Assembly: GCF_034702125.1 (NCBI RefSeq)
Contig: NC_085872.1
Location: 31,993,376 to 32,057,375, forward strand
Source of the DNA: Engraulis encrasicolus
Lineage: Eukaryota > Chordata > Actinopteri > Clupeiformes > Engraulidae
Direction: 5' to 3'
DNA length: 64,000 bases
Below are positions 62,375 through 64,000 of this stretch, piece after piece (the first letter of the stretch is position 1; the number at the start of each line of letters is the position of its first letter). The notes under the pieces were generated by a model. It was not told the DNA's origin and made no database searches. It was given only the letters and a program-made list of their open reading frames with translations. Made by a program: the position numbers and the translations under genes.

Positions 62375-63224
62375 GGGTAATCATTTCAGGTCTGTTTCTC
62401 AGCAGTTATAGGGGATATCATTTTGAAGGCACCTGGGGGAAAACCCATTTCCGGGCCGAGAACTAATGGAGTGGTACTTCCCTGTGCACCTTCGGCAGAC
62501 TAACACTGAGCTACAAGAGGGGTAATGGGGTCTTCCGTCCTGGGGTCATGGAGATGCACTCTTGCTCTGTGATCTCTTGCATTAAAACCAAAAGTGATTC
62601 AGGGTTTTGGTAGCAGCGGTGATCAGTAGTGTGTATCAGCAACTGAGCCAGTGAAAGAGGAGGCACATCACTGCCTGCGCACAGCCCCACTGACCCCAGC
62701 AGTTATTAGGTTTTTCTATTCATTTTCTGGGGTTACGCCCGGTGAAGGTCATGAGCTGGTTTATAGACCAATAAAAGCAGCAATAGCTCAAAGACTTCTT
62801 ATCGTGAGCCTTGATTAAAAGAGCTTACTTGAGAACAAATAAACTGGGTAAAGTGGGTGACATAGTTTCTATAGTTCTAGAGTTTCTGATCAAGATTATC
62901 TTTATTTTTATTATTAAGGTATGTGAATTTGAGTCTCGTTTTTTTCTGCTGCCTATTGGCCATTATTTCCCAAAACATCTATGCTTAAACTGTTCTTTTG
63001 ATGTACTTATTACACAGAATATTATTTTCTGCAATTATAAGTAGGCCTACATTTCATTGCACTAGTGCTGGAGCACTACTAAATCAGGACTTCCGCACGC
63101 TTGCAGGATAATTAGTCTGCTAAATTGGCACATCGTTTAGACAGCTTTAAGTGCACTACTAGTTTGCTTTTGAAATTATGATCCAAAAATACTTTTCATT
63201 CATTCGGATCAAGGAGTGTGTTGA

Positions 63225-63580
63225 AGGTACACTGTGTAAGATTTATAGTTTTTTATTTCTAGAACTCATGCTACCCATTCACTAATGTTACATTTTTCAT
63301 AAGTACTTACCACCACCATCAAATTCTAAGTATTCATTATGACTGGAAAAATTGCACTTTTCATACATGAAAGGGGGATCTTCCCCTGGTCTGCCATTTT
63401 GAATTTCTAGAAATAGCCATCTTTAGCTGCTAAAATGACTGTACTTTGGCCATACTAGAAAATATTAGTTTATTACGTGTACACTTTCATGAAAATATCA
63501 AATTAGGCAATAGATAACACAGTTTCCATGAGGAGCATAGTTGCAGTACCTTTTTTGACCATTTCCTGCACAGTGTACCT
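63225..63580. mobile_element. TTAA-type MITE family 1, copy 2
   Basis: The termini AGGTACACTGTG and CACAGTGTACCT are inverted. The right flank is TTAA (63581-63584) and the left is TTGA (63221-63224), which looks like a mutated TTAA. It is in the same orientation as, and clearly homologous to, 31480-31819. Confidence 0.8.
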
Positions 63581-63588
63581 TTAAAGTA

Positions 63589-63885
63589 ATAATGGGCAGT
63601 CATGTGTAAGCGGTTAGGGCGTCAGACTTGTAGCTCAAAGATTGCTGGTTTGACTACCGGCCCGACAGGTTGGTGGGGGGAGTAATTAACCAGTGCTCTC
63701 CCCCATCCTCCTCCATGACTGAGGTACCTTGAGCATGGTACCATCCCACCACACTGCTCCCTTTAGGGTACCATTTGGGGCTGCCTCCTTGCACGGGTGA
63801 GGCACAAATGCAATTTTGTTGTGTGCATTGTCCCCTTGTGTGCTGTCACAATGACAATGGGAGTTGGAGTTTCTCGTATGGGCCT
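63589..63885 (+). mobile_element. tRNA-derived SINE
   Basis: The 5' part is tRNA-like, with an A-box-like TGTAAGCGGTTAGGGCG and a B-box-like GGTTTGACTACC about 30 nt later. A tRNA-unrelated body follows (GTGCTCTCCCCCATCCTCC, GACTGAGGTACC, GTGTGCTGTCACAATGAC). This is the usual architecture of a teleost SINE transcribed by RNA polymerase III. The 3' limit is approximate. Confidence 0.75.
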
Positions 63886-64000
63886 TCACTTTCAAATAAG
63901 CATACTGTAAACCTACTTTTTCTTTGCACAAAAAGTATGAATGTACATGTAACATGATCAATACACTTTAGTCATGTTTCTATTATAATCAACTGTGCTT

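Overview
The window is vertebrate nuclear DNA and almost certainly teleost. The genes are split by GT-AG introns. The cadherin exons closely match my recollection of vertebrate FAT1. The repeat content is fish-like: L2/CR1-type LINE tails, a Ty3/Gypsy element, tRNA-derived SINE-like units, many foldback MITEs and very long CA/GT and GA/CT tracts. The species is not identifiable from the sequence alone.

Layout. Positions 1-27,000 hold the 5' part of a fat1 orthologue on the minus strand. Its large first coding exon is at 21725-24986 (within exon 21725-25014) and the next coding exon is at 7345-7659. The intron between them is about 14 kb, and downstream exons lie beyond position 1. A non-coding first exon probably ends near 26920. 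About 27.5-30.3 kb is a 5'-truncated, frame-broken LINE on the plus strand. About 30.3-39.5 kb has no gene that I can see, but it holds a dense set of small transposons, including two tandem tRNA-derived units and three TTAA-flanked foldback elements. From 39,519 to 49,495 there is a nearly complete but defective Ty3/Gypsy LTR retrotransposon on the minus strand. Its 3' LTR contains a 1.45-kb TA-flanked DNA transposon, and its pol region contains a 680-bp retroelement insertion with a 7-bp target duplication.

From about 51.6 to 57.1 kb there is an intact ten-coding-exon gene on the plus strand. Its predicted 528-residue protein is of unknown function and resembles a multi-copy teleost family often labelled SAMD3-like. 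Its introns and 3' flank are full of palindromic elements. The gene also lies between two outward-facing 24-bp inverted termini, at 50709 and 59218, which match at 23 of 24 positions. That raises the possibility that the whole 8.5-kb block is one DNA transposon carrying a spliced gene. The remainder, to 64,000, is non-coding: a 75-bp minisatellite, retroelement tails, CA tracts, a second copy of a TTAA-flanked MITE and a tRNA-derived SINE.

The two host-type genes point away from each other with about 25 kb between them, most of it transposon sequence. Nothing in the window suggests that they act in one pathway.
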